A DNA stretch of 64,000 bases from Ischnura elegans. Lineage: Eukaryota; Arthropoda; Insecta; Odonata; Coenagrionidae. Under the pieces are notes generated by a model. That model was given only the letters and a program-made list of their open reading frames with translations. It had not been told where the DNA came from and ran no database searches. Positions 12,201 through 22,749 of the stretch are shown one piece after another. The stretch is from NCBI RefSeq assembly GCF_921293095.1, contig NC_060246.1, forward strand, positions 91,447,030 through 91,511,029, given 5' to 3'. Position numbers and translations under genes: made by a program. The stretch's first letter is position 1; every line of letters starts with the position of its first letter.

Positions 12201-14243
12201 TGTGCAAGGGGCCTTAAATCTACGACGTGGTTATTATCCTACGGCGCTGAGATTGCCCCGATTGTTGTTCAATCTCTTGGGGAAAGCTCATGCCATTTGC
12301 CTTTCGTGTTTTGCCTTAAAATTTTCCACGGCTGCAATTCTATTGCAATACTCCTGCGAGAGCTTTTAAACAAAATTGTTCGTGAGTAGAACAAGCAAGG
12401 TAGAGCGATGGCGTATGCAAAGAGAGGATCGGAACTCTTTCTACTCCCTCTTATGCCGCCGCAGTTATCAAAATTTCCTCTTTCAAATAGTACTGAAAGA
12501 GGACATTTCGATAACTGTCGAAATTCCAGGCATACGTCTGCAACACCGCACGATAGGATAAAAAAAATGTCGCAAAATTTTTTTTCTTCATAGCTTTGAT
12601 GCTCAAAATAGGGGTGCGCCTCTTACACGTGTGCGCCTCTTACACAAGCTTATACGGTATTTTTTTGCCAATTCAATGATAGCATAACCTCTTGTGACAT
12701 CTCCTCATTTAGCCACATTATTGATAGCATTGTCCTACCCTTTCTACCTTTATTTTATAATACTATCACCTCTAAGCAGTTATGTCATCCAAATTGTGAA
12801 TTAGCCAAAACTGTATGCTAATACAGTACACTCTCATTATTACGAAGTTCACGGGACTGAAAAACCGGAGGTTCGTAATAACAAAGTTTGTACGAATGTT
12901 TCTTTTAGGAATCATCGAAAGAAAGAGAAAACATTTTTCGTCAAAATTTCTTGTCTCTTCAATCTCCCGCACTTAAAATCTTCAGAGTCAAGTGTATAAT
13001 ACAAGCGATTAAATTACGCGATATACGATGCTTTCCAAGACCTTGCTCATTAGTTGATAAACCTATACAAGGCATCGAGGAGAGTGGTTATCCTGCTGAA
13101 TGCAACACAGCATCAAAGTCTTGCATTAACTCACGATTGTGATGAACTGATCTAGCTTGCAAAGTAGCTTTCGCCAAAAAAAAAATTGCTGTCGGTGGGA
13201 AGAGAGAATGGGTTAAGCGCTGACCAGTTCCTGACTTTTCACCAGGTTAAATGATACTTTGTTCAGATTATGCCCAAAGTACGAGTTACTCTTTGCCACG
13301 TCGTGCCGCATCAGCAAATTCCGAAGGTGCCAAATTTGAAATTTTGGGCGCGCTTCAATTTTTCGAATGTTCGTATCTCTGAAAGTTTGTAAATCCAATG
13401 TTTGCAGGAAGAGGACTAACTGTATGTCCAATTTACGAGCGTTAATGAGTGGATCACCATAATTCCACAGGAATGAAGCTTATTATATTGTGTTGCATGC
13501 ATATTGAAGTATCGCCAATTGAAGAAAGAACCAAAATTGATGCTCTTGGACACAGTACAAGAAGAGAACTTAGATGTAGATCAATGATGATAATGTAGTG
13601 TACATCCACTTAAATGCCGTTGCTTTTTTGTGGAACTTCGTAATAAAGTTCATTTTGTGACTTCTGGGACCAGGACTGAGGTTTGTAATTTCGTAATAAC
13701 GTTTCTTTTACAATACATTGGATAGGACTTTTCGTCGGGATCAATGAATTGCTTCGTAATAACGAGAACTTTGTAATAACGTTGTTCGTATTAATGAGAG
13801 TCTACTGTATAACAGTGTGATGTATGGCTGAAGAGTGATTTCCCGTATGGATTAACCACCCAACTTAGGGATGAGAATAACTTAATACACTGAATGTAGT
13901 TCCCCAAATTTTTGAGCCTAAATTTTTAGTTGTAAATTCTCTTGCAAAAAGTAGGCAATCTAGCAGTTTTCATTGTGTGTATTTATTTTATTTTTCTCTT
14001 ACAGCAATTTCTAGTGCCATCAATGTTCAGCTTCCGGAATTTCCTCTCATACCAGCCTCTAAAGGATTTTGCTTGACGCTACGCAAGACGCTAGTCTCCT
14101 TCAGAGAAGTCCTGACATCTTTGGGAATATCTGATGCCACGAATGAGGATGAGGCGAAGGGAGTGGAACCAGCCCAGTCAGAAAAAGAACAGCAGCAGCT
14201 CACATCCAATCCAGTGGAGGAAAAGGGTCGTTTCAAGAGTTAG
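3263..14243 (+). CDS. UBE2O: UBE2O orthologue, (E3-independent) E2 ubiquitin-conjugating enzyme, 3' nine exons (5' partial)
   Basis: Exons: 3263-3425, 4063-4223, 4964-5128, 5889-6952, 7475-7638, 7859-8120, 9020-9221, 10628-10734, 14005-14243 (stop TAG 14241-14243). Every junction is GT-AG and phases agree, giving 841 codons in frame from 3264; the G at 3263 completes an upstream codon. The protein begins in a conserved module ([32 protein letters not shown]) and an acidic SWETESE stretch as in animal UBE2O. A coiled-coil-prone segment follows, then a long disordered acidic/Ser-rich region in the 1,064-bp exon, the UBC fold, and the conserved tail ([22 protein letters not shown]). Human UBE2O has about 1,290 residues, so roughly the first 450 lie beyond the left edge. 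UBE2O acts as a combined E2/E3 that ubiquitinates basic or orphan proteins such as unassembled ribosomal subunits in the cytosol. Introns range from about 220 bp to 3,270 bp; the last is enlarged by transposons. Confidence 0.95.
7859..9221 (+). other. UBE2O: UBC catalytic core of UBE2O (two exons plus intron)
   Basis: The exon at 7859-8120 encodes the heart of the E2 fold: [20 protein letters not shown], a PPV strand, NPNLY, then [15 protein letters not shown]. The catalytic cysteine is the TGT codon at 8030-8032, in the same [11 protein letters not shown] context as human UBE2O, so the enzyme looks active. The exon at 9020-9221 completes the domain with [16 protein letters not shown] and NSRMYNE. 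The exon at 7475-7638 supplies the N-terminal helix region of the fold ([24 protein letters not shown]). No catalytic residue appears lost. Confidence 0.93.
9838..9996. mobile_element. Short MITE with C-run/G-run, copy 2
   Basis: The left end contains TATCTTAATGTAGTCCCCC and the right end TTTGGAGAAATACGGTATTT; the core is CCTCAAAATTAGG followed by a long G-run. It matches the copy at 1512-1686 in layout and core, and lies in the intron between the eighth and ninth-from-last coding segments (9222-10627). Small size and absence of coding content indicate a non-autonomous element. Confidence 0.6.
10821..12658. mobile_element. Non-autonomous DNA transposon, termini ACCGTATAAG...CTTATACGGT
   Basis: The left end ACCGTATAAGCG is followed by GTGTAAGAGGCGCACC, and the right end is GTGCGCCTCTTACAC then AAGCTTATACGGT, giving an inverted repeat of about 28 bp. 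ATT flanks both sides (10818-10820 and 12659-12661), a possible 3-bp target duplication, although TA-type duplication is also arguable. The GTGCGCCTCTTACAC motif is repeated near the right end. The 1.84-kb interior is GC-richer than its surroundings, has no transposase I can recognise, and hosts a second transposon at 11917-12213. It sits in the last UBE2O intron. Confidence 0.75.
11917..12213. mobile_element. PIF/Harbinger-type MITE nested in another transposon
   Basis: The 297-bp element has long near-perfect terminal inverted repeats. It starts GGCCCCTTGCACACACACCG and ends with the reverse complement CGGTGTGTGTGCAAGGGGCC; the pairing continues inward through TTTTGGACGGCCGGTAAAAT. TTA flanks both sides (11914-11916, 12214-12216). 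A 3-bp TTA/TAA duplication and GG..C termini are characteristic of PIF/Harbinger. The interior repeats TTTTACCGG several times. Because it interrupts the 10821-12658 element, it inserted later. Confidence 0.85.
12824..13807. mobile_element. pogo-like (Tc1/mariner superfamily) non-autonomous element
   Basis: The left end CAGTACACTCTCATTATTAC and right end TATTAATGAGAGTCTACTG form inverted termini, each flanked by TA (12822-12823 and 13808-13809). Both ends are rich in repeated TTCGTAATAAC motifs, typical of pogo-type termini. The 984-bp interior lacks a long open frame. It is the second transposon in the last UBE2O intron, only about 165 bp from the preceding one. Confidence 0.8.
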
Positions 14244-17200
14244 TTGTTGGGGTTACTCGCAGTGGAGGTATGCATCCTGCTCACTTACGAAGATGCATGT
14301 TCCAGCATTATCTACATGACTTTCAAGAAAATATTTTGTGGGATATTCGTTGGGTCTGCAGATTATGCTTGGGAAATGGAAATATGCTGCCTCAAGTGGC
14401 CATTGAAAATTTGCTGAAGCGGCATCCAGTGAAATTTGCCAGAATGAAGAAATTGGGAAATAAAAATGTTGTGCTGTGTGGGTGTGTCTGTGTGGATGAA
14501 TGGTTGCGAGAAAGTGTTACCTTCGATTACAATAAAATCCAGTGAAGGTACGGGCTGATTTTTTAAGCCATTTTTTTGTTCCCAAGTGATGATTTATGTT
14601 TTTTTAGGGCTTAGGGAGAATGATGATAAATGACTCATTCCCAGAAACCCTTGGCAGTGTGCTTTCCTATCCCAAGATGTATATGTATACCATACTTTGC
14701 GTAAAGTTTACAGTTTTTGATAATATGTTTTACTGCACTTAGAATGCCATCCAGTACTTAACAAGATTGATAATCTAGTTGTTTGGAATCTTTGCATTTC
14801 CATAAAAAAGCAGTCAGTAATCAGATCCTCTTTAATGTGTCCAGTACATATTGTAATTCCTATTAATATGTATACAATATTATTACCAGCTAAGCTAGGC
14901 TGTGTATTTAAATATTAAATATTTGATGGTTATATTTTTTGTAGTGGCATACATTTTTGCTTTAATGTGCTCTGACCTTTATGTGCAATCAGAGTTCTGA
15001 TGCCAGTATTTTATGCTATTTAAGACATGATGTCATAATAGTTCTGTTTGATAGATCGACCATAGTACAATATTTTTCTTGTCTTCATGAACATATGAGT
15101 TTCTTGCATAGTGTGATTGGGTGTCAGTTTTCACTATGTGTTATTTATTTAGCCTGGAAATATAGCTTGATATTTATTTAGCATTATATCAGTGGCATTA
15201 GTTCTCCTTATTCCAGTGGTTAATTTTAAAGGGTATGTTTTCCCCACATTTTAATGTGACTATTGTTAAATTATTGAGGCAGCAGTTTATTATAATTAAA
15301 GTAGCTAATGATTAACCTGTCTATGATTGATATTGTGGTGAAGTATTGATTTACTCTTTTGATTTGAGCCTGCAAATCTGGCCTCACATTCCATCATACC
15401 ACTTTTGGTGGAATGCTGAATGAGCATTTTTTGTCTTTAAAAATTTCAGAGCGCCTTTCCATAGCTATTTTTCTCATAATATCAGTGCACGCATTATTTT
15501 TCAGCTCATTACTTGCCAAGTAGTGATGATTAGATTTCACAGTAAATGCTTTTTACAATGTCTATTATGGGAGCTCAAAATCTTGTGCCCATAGATGAAT
15601 TGATAAGTTATCAGTTGCATTCGATTTATGAATTTGGGAAGTTTTTGTTTATTGGTGTGTAGGCATTATTTCTGCGATGTTTAGTTTATTTCCCTTAATT
15701 TCCATGAGGTTGTAATAGCGCATACATTTGGGTGTTCATGATCATTGTTGGTGATGACTACGAGAATTTTTATCTCAATCTTCAATAACTGACTGGATTA
15801 CTTTATTGAAGTATGTTTTGTGGGTCAGATATTATGATTGCGTATGATAGGGGAATTGGTTCCAGTTTTACTGAAATCCTGGTTAAGAGGCTAAGATCAG
15901 AATCCAGAAGAGTCCATGGTATTGGGCCTCATTTAGAATAATGTAGCACACAATTGTGATTCATTCATTGTTCGGTTAACACTCTTGGAAAATTCATGAA
16001 AAACTTTTTATTGCTCGGCATGTAAAAATCTCAACTCCTACTTCTTGATTCTCTGTGCAGTAAAGATTACTTTGATAAATCTTTGATGTGGCTTATTCAT
16101 TATTCGTAAACATTTCCTTGTTATTCGATTGGAATTGTTCTTATCCATTCAATATATGTCACTTATCTTCTTTTCCTGTCTCTTCTTCCCTTTTATAATC
16201 AACTTATTTGCTCATGTGAAGTCTAAGTGCATCTTACTTCAGTGTTGTGTTAATTGTCGATGAATATGTGTTGGGTGAAATTTTATTTGACTGCATGAAA
16301 ATTTGGAAACCATCAAATGCAAAAGCAAACGGCACATGTTGAGGTTTAATACCAACCCTTGTGTAAATAATCCTTCAAGTGTACTAAGCGTGGTTGATCA
16401 TGTGGTGTGGAATGTTTGGCTGGTGTCATACTTAAGACTTTGTATGTGTTGTTTTGGCAAATGAATATATTTGTGGGGGCTGTACTTATTGTTGCATGCA
16501 TTCATTTCTCTCAGGGATTGCCGATAACTTTGTATTAATTTTCATTTTGTTTTTGTTGTTTGATTGAAATCTCTATGTATAAATATATCAATTATAAGTG
16601 TGTATATGTATGCATGTACACTTACCATGATCCAGTTAAAAGGTTTGTATATGCTGCTTACAACATGAGAATGTAGTGTCTTGCGTCCTCAGATATGTTC
16701 TACATGTGGTTCTACCTTTTGCATTATTACAGTTTCTGAATTTTCTTTAAGGGTGGTCCAGAAGACATGTAGTTAACAACTGCAAAGATAAAAACTGTTA
16801 TAAAGAATGAATGAGGAAAGAATGGAAGATTTGCCTGTACAACAACCTGTTTCCCTCTGGGTGTGTACAGAAAAAAGTGGTGCTCTTCTTTGAAAAAAAT
16901 ATCATTATACATACTCTGCTGTTTGGACTCGTTTATTTTCTTGTTGAGTCTACAAAGGGTGTAAATTATTTAAAAACTATGTAAATCCCAAGTATCAGAG
17001 CTGTAAAATTACCTTGCGATTATGTTTAACCTGTACGCTCAGTGTTACTGCTTGTAAATTTGAATATTTGCTTCAGTCATGTAAACTTTGTGTGTTGTAC
17101 ATCATTTTTTCTGAGTTTCAATGTGTAGTATCATTTTTGAAAAACTGTCCAATGCAGTCATAGTTTTATTTAGTATTTTTTGTTTTATTACAGATGGGTT

Positions 17201-17460
17201 AATATTGTAAGACTGCATTGAAGTATCCAATGATAGTCTCTTTGGTGTTGTTTACCCATTACACCTTCATATCAATAAGCCAAATAATACTCCAGTTGTT
17301 TTCAACCATTATAATTTATGATCAATGATGGATTGTGGTTTATGTTGTGAAAGAAATTGCTCAGTTAATTACCTCCATTACTTGTAGATTTTATTCTCCT
17401 CTTTTCCTGTGCCCTGTTATGTATTAAACATGCACAATAAATATTGGTTGATATAATGAA
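14244..17460 (+). other. Probable UBE2O 3' untranslated region
   Basis: After the TAG stop the sequence stays AT-rich, without recognisable exons, repeats or transposons for over 3 kb, in sharp contrast with the transposon-dense DNA on both sides. This is what a long 3' UTR under insertion constraint looks like. A good AATAAA lies at 17436-17441; an early AATAAA at 14531-14536 could give a short isoform. Transcript evidence is absent, so the extent is inferred. Confidence 0.55.
17436..17441 (+). terminator. Candidate polyadenylation signal AATAAA for UBE2O
   Basis: A canonical AATAAA preceded by CATGCAC and followed within about 30 bp by T-rich sequence with TTGG and TTTTCTTTTCTCC. It is the last good signal before repeat-rich intergenic DNA begins. 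Confidence 0.45.
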
Positions 17461-18417
17461 ACGTTTTCTTTTCTCCTTACTTACGCCTTAGTTATCCCTA
17501 TTTTTTTTCATCTGCTGGTTAGTTGCCTTGGATTATTTTATACACAGTAATACTAATATATGGGAACAAAACTGATTGGACATAAATTGATGTTCAATTT
17601 TAAGAATCTAGCTGGTAGTCTAACTCACTTCCATTTTCCTCACCTTATCATTTGATATGTTTCTTTATATGCTGAGGCATAACTAAAAGAAATGTGGAAT
17701 ACTTCGAGAGTTACATACATTCATTGCATACTGCCCTGACATGACTTTGATGTGTTGTACGAATACATAGTAGCACATGGAGCTCGTCCAGTATTGCCAA
17801 TGTAATTACTCCAGTCTGCGTTATTCCATTCATAGCATTCGAGTGCATTAACGGACTTAATGTTGTGAACCAAATTTTGTGTGAATATGTGCATGGCTAT
17901 CAAAAATCATGTATTTCATGCATGTAAAACCCACCCATTGGTTGTTTAAAATAGTGTATTATTAAGAAAAACTGCCCACTAACCATGTTTGATGTTTATT
18001 TGGAGAGGTTTTCAGATAAATAACGCTTAAATGGGTGAGGAAAGGGACAGATACTCCGCGGAAACCAATGCGTAAATGGGAGACAGCATATGAAATGCTA
18101 CATTGAGAGAGCTCACACATCATTGTTTCACTGGAGAAAGTATGATTTCCCCTGAATATGAAATACATATGTAATGGTGAGGTCTATTCTCTCATCATTA
18201 GGTCTCTGAGACAGAATTTTTGTATTGCAATCAAAGTATATAACTTTGAAGACTAAAATGTTGTTGGTGTAAGTAAACCTGATCACTGCGTACAAAGTTA
18301 CTTGTTCCATGCACTACTTTGTCAGTTGTTTATCTGTACAAATTACGTTGTTTCTGTTGTAAAATTTTGATTTAGTTTGATGAGGATTTGAAATTGGCAG
18401 CTCAGAATCCTGATTGT
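17442..18417. other. Intergenic DNA, no feature recognised
   Basis: No exon-like open frame, RNA gene or repeat is visible in this AT-rich kilobase between the end of UBE2O and the first hAT-type MITE. Confidence 0.5.
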
Positions 18418-18653
18418 CAGTGGAGTAGCGAGGGGGTGTCTGAAACCCCCCAAAATATTAAAGCATACTTTGCATCACAAAAGAAAATCAATTACTGAAA
18501 AATCATGAATTTAGAAAAGATTTCTTTGAAAAATGAAGTTATTTCCATTATGAAAAGTGTTAAAATTAGTTTTAAACCAAGAACTCTGTTTTTCAACAGT
18601 TTTCTCCCCTGGTTTTGGACCCCCTTTGAACAAAATTTCTGGCTATGCCACAG
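18418..18653 (-). mobile_element. hAT-type MITE, CAGTGGCGTAGCC family, inverted copy
   Basis: The left end CAGTGGAGTAGCGAGGGGG and right end TTTCTGGCTATGCCACAG are the two ends, in reverse orientation, of the better-preserved element at 37472-37730. Shared internal words include CCCCCCAAAATATT near one end and TTAAAATTAGTTTTAAA in the middle. Flanks show no convincing 8-bp duplication, so this is an older copy. Confidence 0.65.
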
Positions 18654-20011
18654 TTGGGTTATAGTGATGTTTTCAAAAGAATCCAGATCCCTGCTTGGGT
18701 GTTGTGCTGAGGGCACATCAAGAACAATAACCTGTCTGTGGAATAGGGTGTTAAGTTCTGGTTCCCCGGATAATAGATTCAAAGCAAACCTAAGTACCTA
18801 AAAAAAAAAGTGGGGCACACATTTAGGTGAGCAATTTTTATGACAAACAAAGTCAATAAGCTAAAATGTGAATACTGCACATACTAAAGAGAGCGGGATA
18901 GGGATCACCAATTTATCTTGATAATTATGATGTTTGAGCGTTCACGAGAGTGAGATGAAAGAGAGACTGGCCGTAACCACTGCAGGGGTCTAGCATATTC
19001 TTTCGTTTTCAGTTAGGTACCGTACTTTCAAGGTCCAAGGAAATTGGAATGCACTGAAAGAGCGTAAGACTCCCCGATACCATCTTGGGCCCCACGGGAC
19101 TTGGCCCCAGAGGATTCCAGTTTAGAGTTTTATATTGGGGGGACCATCAAGTCCTGCAGGGAGTATAGGGGCTGTGAAATATATTCCCTACTGGCACAGG
19201 GAGTCCCTGGTGCCCTTCCTGGAAAATTTGTTCAGATTAGCCTCTGAAAACAGCACTTTAAGTTCTAACCAAGACTAAAATATTTTGGCATTTATAAAGA
19301 TTTTGGACTTTTTTCAGACATATTACTATTCAAGTGAGGGTGGGGGCAAGCTCCCCTTCGGCCCCCCAAAACTCCGCCCATGGGGGATTCCCGCTGACCT
19401 GCCCTGGCCATTCCGCCTCCGGCTGCTAGATCTAGGCAAGGGATTTTTATGTTCTATACTATTCATCTCTGAATCAACTATCGATACTCTATGCCCCAGC
19501 AAAATACAATGTTGCAGGGGATCACCAGAGGAGGGGTTGCATTTCAGGTGTGAGGAAATCATTGGAGTGAGAAAGTAGGGTTTCTGGGAGGGATGTTTTG
19601 AACACTTAGACCCCTTGTAGGTCCTATTTGAGTGCTTTGTAGAAAACACTTCAAGTGCGGTACTCCGTCAATTGGATGGGAGGTTAAGCAGGGTCCTCAT
19701 GGCGCCTGAAAGTTGGTCTTTGTCGATGCTGGGTTTTTCTTCACCCAGAGCTGCCTACATTTCCTGTGTCGGAAATTACCAGAGCAGTGGGTTGCCGCTT
19801 CCAAATACTATACCATAGTATTACCCAAAGCAGAGAGCTACCGACAGCCGTCCATTGACAGCTACTGAATTTAATCAAATGTATTTCAGGGGTGGTTAAC
19901 TTCTTTCCGGCATTTGGGGAGGGATTAAAAAAGGGATAAGTCGATTACACTTTTTTTCAGCATGTATTCATTTAGCCTGCTGTCGCCGCAAATCGGAATC
20001 ACTCGAGTGCC
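18654..20011. other. Intergenic DNA with unresolved repeat remnants
   Basis: G- and C-run patches at 18420-18450, 19330-19400 and 19500-19560 resemble decayed MITE ends. A block at 19645-19790 (GGTACTCCGTCAATTGGATG, GGGAGGTTAAGC, then a CACCCAG hairpin) looks like conserved repeat text, but I cannot assign it. No gene is visible. Confidence 0.35.
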
Positions 20012-20400
20012 GTGGCCAAGAGGACTGCATACAGGAGGCTCAATTCCATCCCATTAAAGGATGGGTTCTGTTGCCACTTCGGTCCCATTTTAATCGGTTT
20101 TCAAAAATATCCGCGGCGCGGTGGTGAGTGCAATGCGATCCACTTTTTTCCAAAATTTTGGATTAGAATGTTTGTAATCGCGAGGAATACCATTGAAAAT
20201 TTGTGAATTTGATAGATGATATCATCACGTATATAATTTTCGGTTAACAATTATAATTATACCTTATTTCCCCGCGAAACTCGGATCAATTTTTCCGTCA
20301 GCGACGCGAGTGGCGACTTTTGTAAACCCATTTAAATGCGCCTTGGGTGACAACACATTTAGAAGCAGACTTGAGGATTCTCTTATGTAATATTCGTGGC
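20012..20400 (+). repeat. Foldback repeat family 'R1', copy 1
   Basis: About 390 bp shared with 24641-24860 (inverted), 34725-35090 and 51655-52000. Landmarks are GACTGCATA..AGGAGG, TCTGTTGCCACTTCGG, TTTTAATCGGTTTTCAAAAA, GATCCACTTTTT, TTTGATAGATGATATCATCA, CGACTTTTGTAAACCCATTT and GTGACAACAC. The TTGCCAC..GCATTTTAAT..TTTTCAAAAA block near the left end is an approximate reverse complement of the TTTTGTAAACCCATTTAAATGC..GTGACAACA block near the right end. This points to a non-autonomous DNA transposon with long inverted ends rather than a SINE. Confidence 0.7.
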
Positions 20401-20868
20401 CGTGACAATGAAGTGAGGTCGAATAATTGTAAGTGAAACGATGCCTGAGAGGGAAGGGGCACTTGATCGTCTCTTAGGGGAGGGAAGGAGCACCCCTTTG
20501 GCTGAATTCTGCTACATCAAACCGTGTGTTCATCAACCTGAACGCTCGCGCTGTCGACAACGAGGGCCGCTGAGGCGTATGCGGTTCCGTTTGACAACCG
20601 CTCCGGTACGTGAGGAGTCGATGCGTCGACGCCGCGGCTGGAGTCTCCAGCGACTCCACAGCTGGTGGAAGCGAGGAGGATATTGAAGCGGAGTGAGAGC
20701 GAAAGTTACATGGTGATTGCACGTACCGAAGAGATAGACTAAATGTTTACTTAGAATAAATATCTTTGATACGGACCGTATTTTTTGCGACGCGTCATCA
20801 GCGTAAGGAAGAGGACGATTTCCCCGCAGTTAAGGCTGGGTAAGTGATTTATTTTTTGTCGTACCCGT

Positions 20869-20869
<1 letters not shown>

Positions 20870-20902
<33 letters not shown>
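20870..20902. repeat. (TA)n microsatellite
   Basis: About 15 consecutive TA units run directly into the left arm of the palindrome at 20898. Such tracts are often the 3' tails or breakpoints of retroelement insertions. Confidence 0.9.
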
Positions 20903-20904
<2 letters not shown>

Positions 20905-21161
20905 TATAAATTCACAGGTAAGGAAAGAAAGGGAAAGGAACATGGAATAGAAAAAGGACAAGGACAACGGTGCTGTGGTAGATGGAAAAAGCCAGAAATC
21001 AGAGGGTAAAAATGCGGCCTGAGGTTCGTGTCCCAGTCAGGCCGCATTTTTACCCTCTGATTTCTGGCTTTTTCCATCTACCACAGCACCGTTGTCCTTG
21101 TCCTTTTTCTATTCCATGTTCCTTTCCCTTTCTTTCCTTACCTGTGAATTTATATGCATAT
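20898..21161. repeat. Perfect inverted repeat, two 125-bp arms, 14-bp spacer, made of SINE bodies
   Basis: The left arm 20898-21022 and right arm 21037-21161 are reverse complements with no indel; the coordinates are exactly symmetric. The spacer 21023-21036 (GGTTCGTGTCCCAG) is a mutated B-box/T-arm of the tRNA-derived SINE that appears next to it at 21245-21456. Each arm equals the body of that SINE (GGCCGCATTTTTACCC, CTCTGATTTCTGGC, and so on). The two SINE bodies are therefore head to head around one shared B-box, and their identity shows the event is recent or maintained. Confidence 0.9.
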
Positions 21162-21244
21162 TTGCGCTTAAGCATCTATTGGTTACTCTCGTGGGCCACA
21201 GCAAAGGGAGTTTTCTGTGTATAAACCCCCGCCGAAATCATGGT

Positions 21245-21456
21245 AAATCTAAGCGTCCTGGTAGCGCTACTGATAGTGCACCTGGCCGGCAACCAGGAGA
21301 TTCTGGGTTCGAGTCCCAGTCAGGCCGCATTTTTACCCTCTGATTTCTGGCTTTATTCCACCTACCTCAGCACCGTTGTCCTCGTCCTTTTTCCATCACA
21401 TGTTCCTATCCCTTTCTTTCCTTACCTCTGAATTTATATGTATGTTTGCGCTTAAG
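21245..21456 (+). mobile_element. tRNA-derived SINE
   Basis: The head looks like a tRNA gene: an A-box-like TGGTAGCGCTACTG near 21259, an anticodon-arm-like GCACCTGGCCGGCAACCAGG, and a perfect B box GGTTCGAGTCC at 21306-21316 within a T-stem CTGGG/CCCAG. The body continues with GGCCGCATTTTTACCC, CTCTGATTTCTGGCTTTATT and TTTCCTTACCTCTGAATTTA. That body matches both arms of the neighbouring palindrome at lower identity, so it is an older copy. No true tRNA acceptor stem can be paired, which separates it from a functional tRNA gene. Confidence 0.75.
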
Positions 21457-22261
21457 GCGCCGTGTGAATGAATGAAGTGGGGCTAATAAGGGTGGCTCAG
21501 GGAGTCCGCTTCCCGTCCCCCGAAATTAGGCTCTCTATACGCCGCCGAATATTTGTACCTATAGAGGGCGAATCTCTCCTACCCCATTTTTTCGTGACGT
21601 AACTAGGAGTTTTGTAGGGGTGGGCAAAGATCTGTTTGTTACCTCCCCCCTCCCCTGATCTCCTATCGATCCCTCCGTCCCCCACCACTATAATGTAATA
21701 CATCCGTTAGCTATTTTTTAGAAATGCGGTAGTTGAAATTACACCCCGTATGTTTGCCGTTAAGAAGTTTTATTAATATTATTGTTTAGTATTTTATAAA
21801 TTAATAATTATTGTTAAATAATTTCATTACAATAAATTAAATAACTTTTTAAAATATAATTTTTTAATTTTGCTTCCCCCCTGAAATGTCACCCGGGGCA
21901 CATGCCCCTTCTGCCCTGCCTTAGTTCTGGGCCTGGCCTGGAGAGTAACTTCCCAATAGTAATGGGGGTCCAGGAGGTTAAAAATTTTTGAGAATTTCGT
22001 TCCAGGCTTGTGGCAACACTTTAAGATTGTCTTGTGGCTATCCTCTGTATATTTTCGACAACTGAAAAAATTACCATTTTTATCTAGTGTGAATTAGATA
22101 CCCCATGGGGGGCTATAGTCCCTCTTGCACCCCTCTGTATCCGCTACCAGGTCTAGTGGGAGTGATGTGTCCTCTCAACAGTTTGGTGAATATGTATGAG
22201 TCTTACGCCTCTGATGGTTTTCTTCTGGACCTGCAGAGATAACAAACAATAGCACGCGGTG
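21457..22261. other. Intergenic DNA, repeat debris only
   Basis: There are AT-rich runs near 21770-21870 and C-rich scraps near 21880-21930 and 22105-22150, the latter including CTGTATCCGCTACC, probably a decayed end of the CAGTGGCGGATACAG family. No gene is visible. Confidence 0.4.
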
Positions 22262-22523
22262 CAGTGGCGGATACAGAAAACACTCAAGGGGGGCGCAAAA
22301 GATATATTGAGTTGCCTTTACTTTTATCGCGATAAAAAATAATCAAGTCACAGGCAGAGTAAAATAAAATTTTAATTAAAGTAATTATACATATATATAT
22401 AAGACAATGCCATCTAATGATATAAAAAAGTCACAATCGTGGTTCTGCAATGTTTGCCAATACGGCCGGACCCGCAAGGGAGGGGCGCGCGTCCCCCGCG
22501 CCCCCAATCTGTATCCGCCACTG
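22262..22523 (+). mobile_element. hAT-type MITE, CAGTGGCGGATACAG family, copy 1
   Basis: CAGTGGCGGATACAGAAAAC at the left pairs with TCTGTATCCGCCACTG at the right. Just inside lie GGGGGGCGC and GCGCCCCC, and the interior contains AAGACAATGCCATCTAATGA. Further copies lie at 34452-34711 and, inverted, at 39170-39387. The 262-bp size and CAGTGGCG ends suit a hAT-derived MITE. The target duplication is not obvious at this copy. Confidence 0.8.
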
Positions 22524-22749
22524 AAGCAGGCCGTATATGACAATTCAGAGAAAAGACAGAAAACAGCGAAAAACAGTGAATAAAACAACAACAAAAAATA
22601 TATATGAAAATCAAGTGAGGGAAAAGATAGGTATAACAAGGTGATAAAGATTATGGATGGGTCTAACCGCGTAACCGATGTAAACCACCAAAAAGAAGCT
22701 CAGGTAGGCTGCGACGAGGAGCTCAGCAGAAACACGTCCGCTCTCGACG

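Noticed and set aside
14270..14545. 91-residue open frame downstream of the UBE2O stop
   Set aside because: Lies in the probable 3' UTR, out of phase with the last exon, no recognisable family.
19640..19800. 5S-rRNA-derived SINE
   Set aside because: TTGGATGGGAGG and a CACCCAG hairpin recall 5S sequence, but the internal promoter cannot be aligned convincingly.
20751..21224. Two open frames encoding nearly the same protein on opposite strands
   Set aside because: A direct consequence of the perfect palindrome; no coding evidence.
21250..21325. Functional tRNA gene
   Set aside because: A and B boxes and the T-arm are present, but no acceptor stem pairs and the sequence continues into a repeated body, so it is a SINE head.
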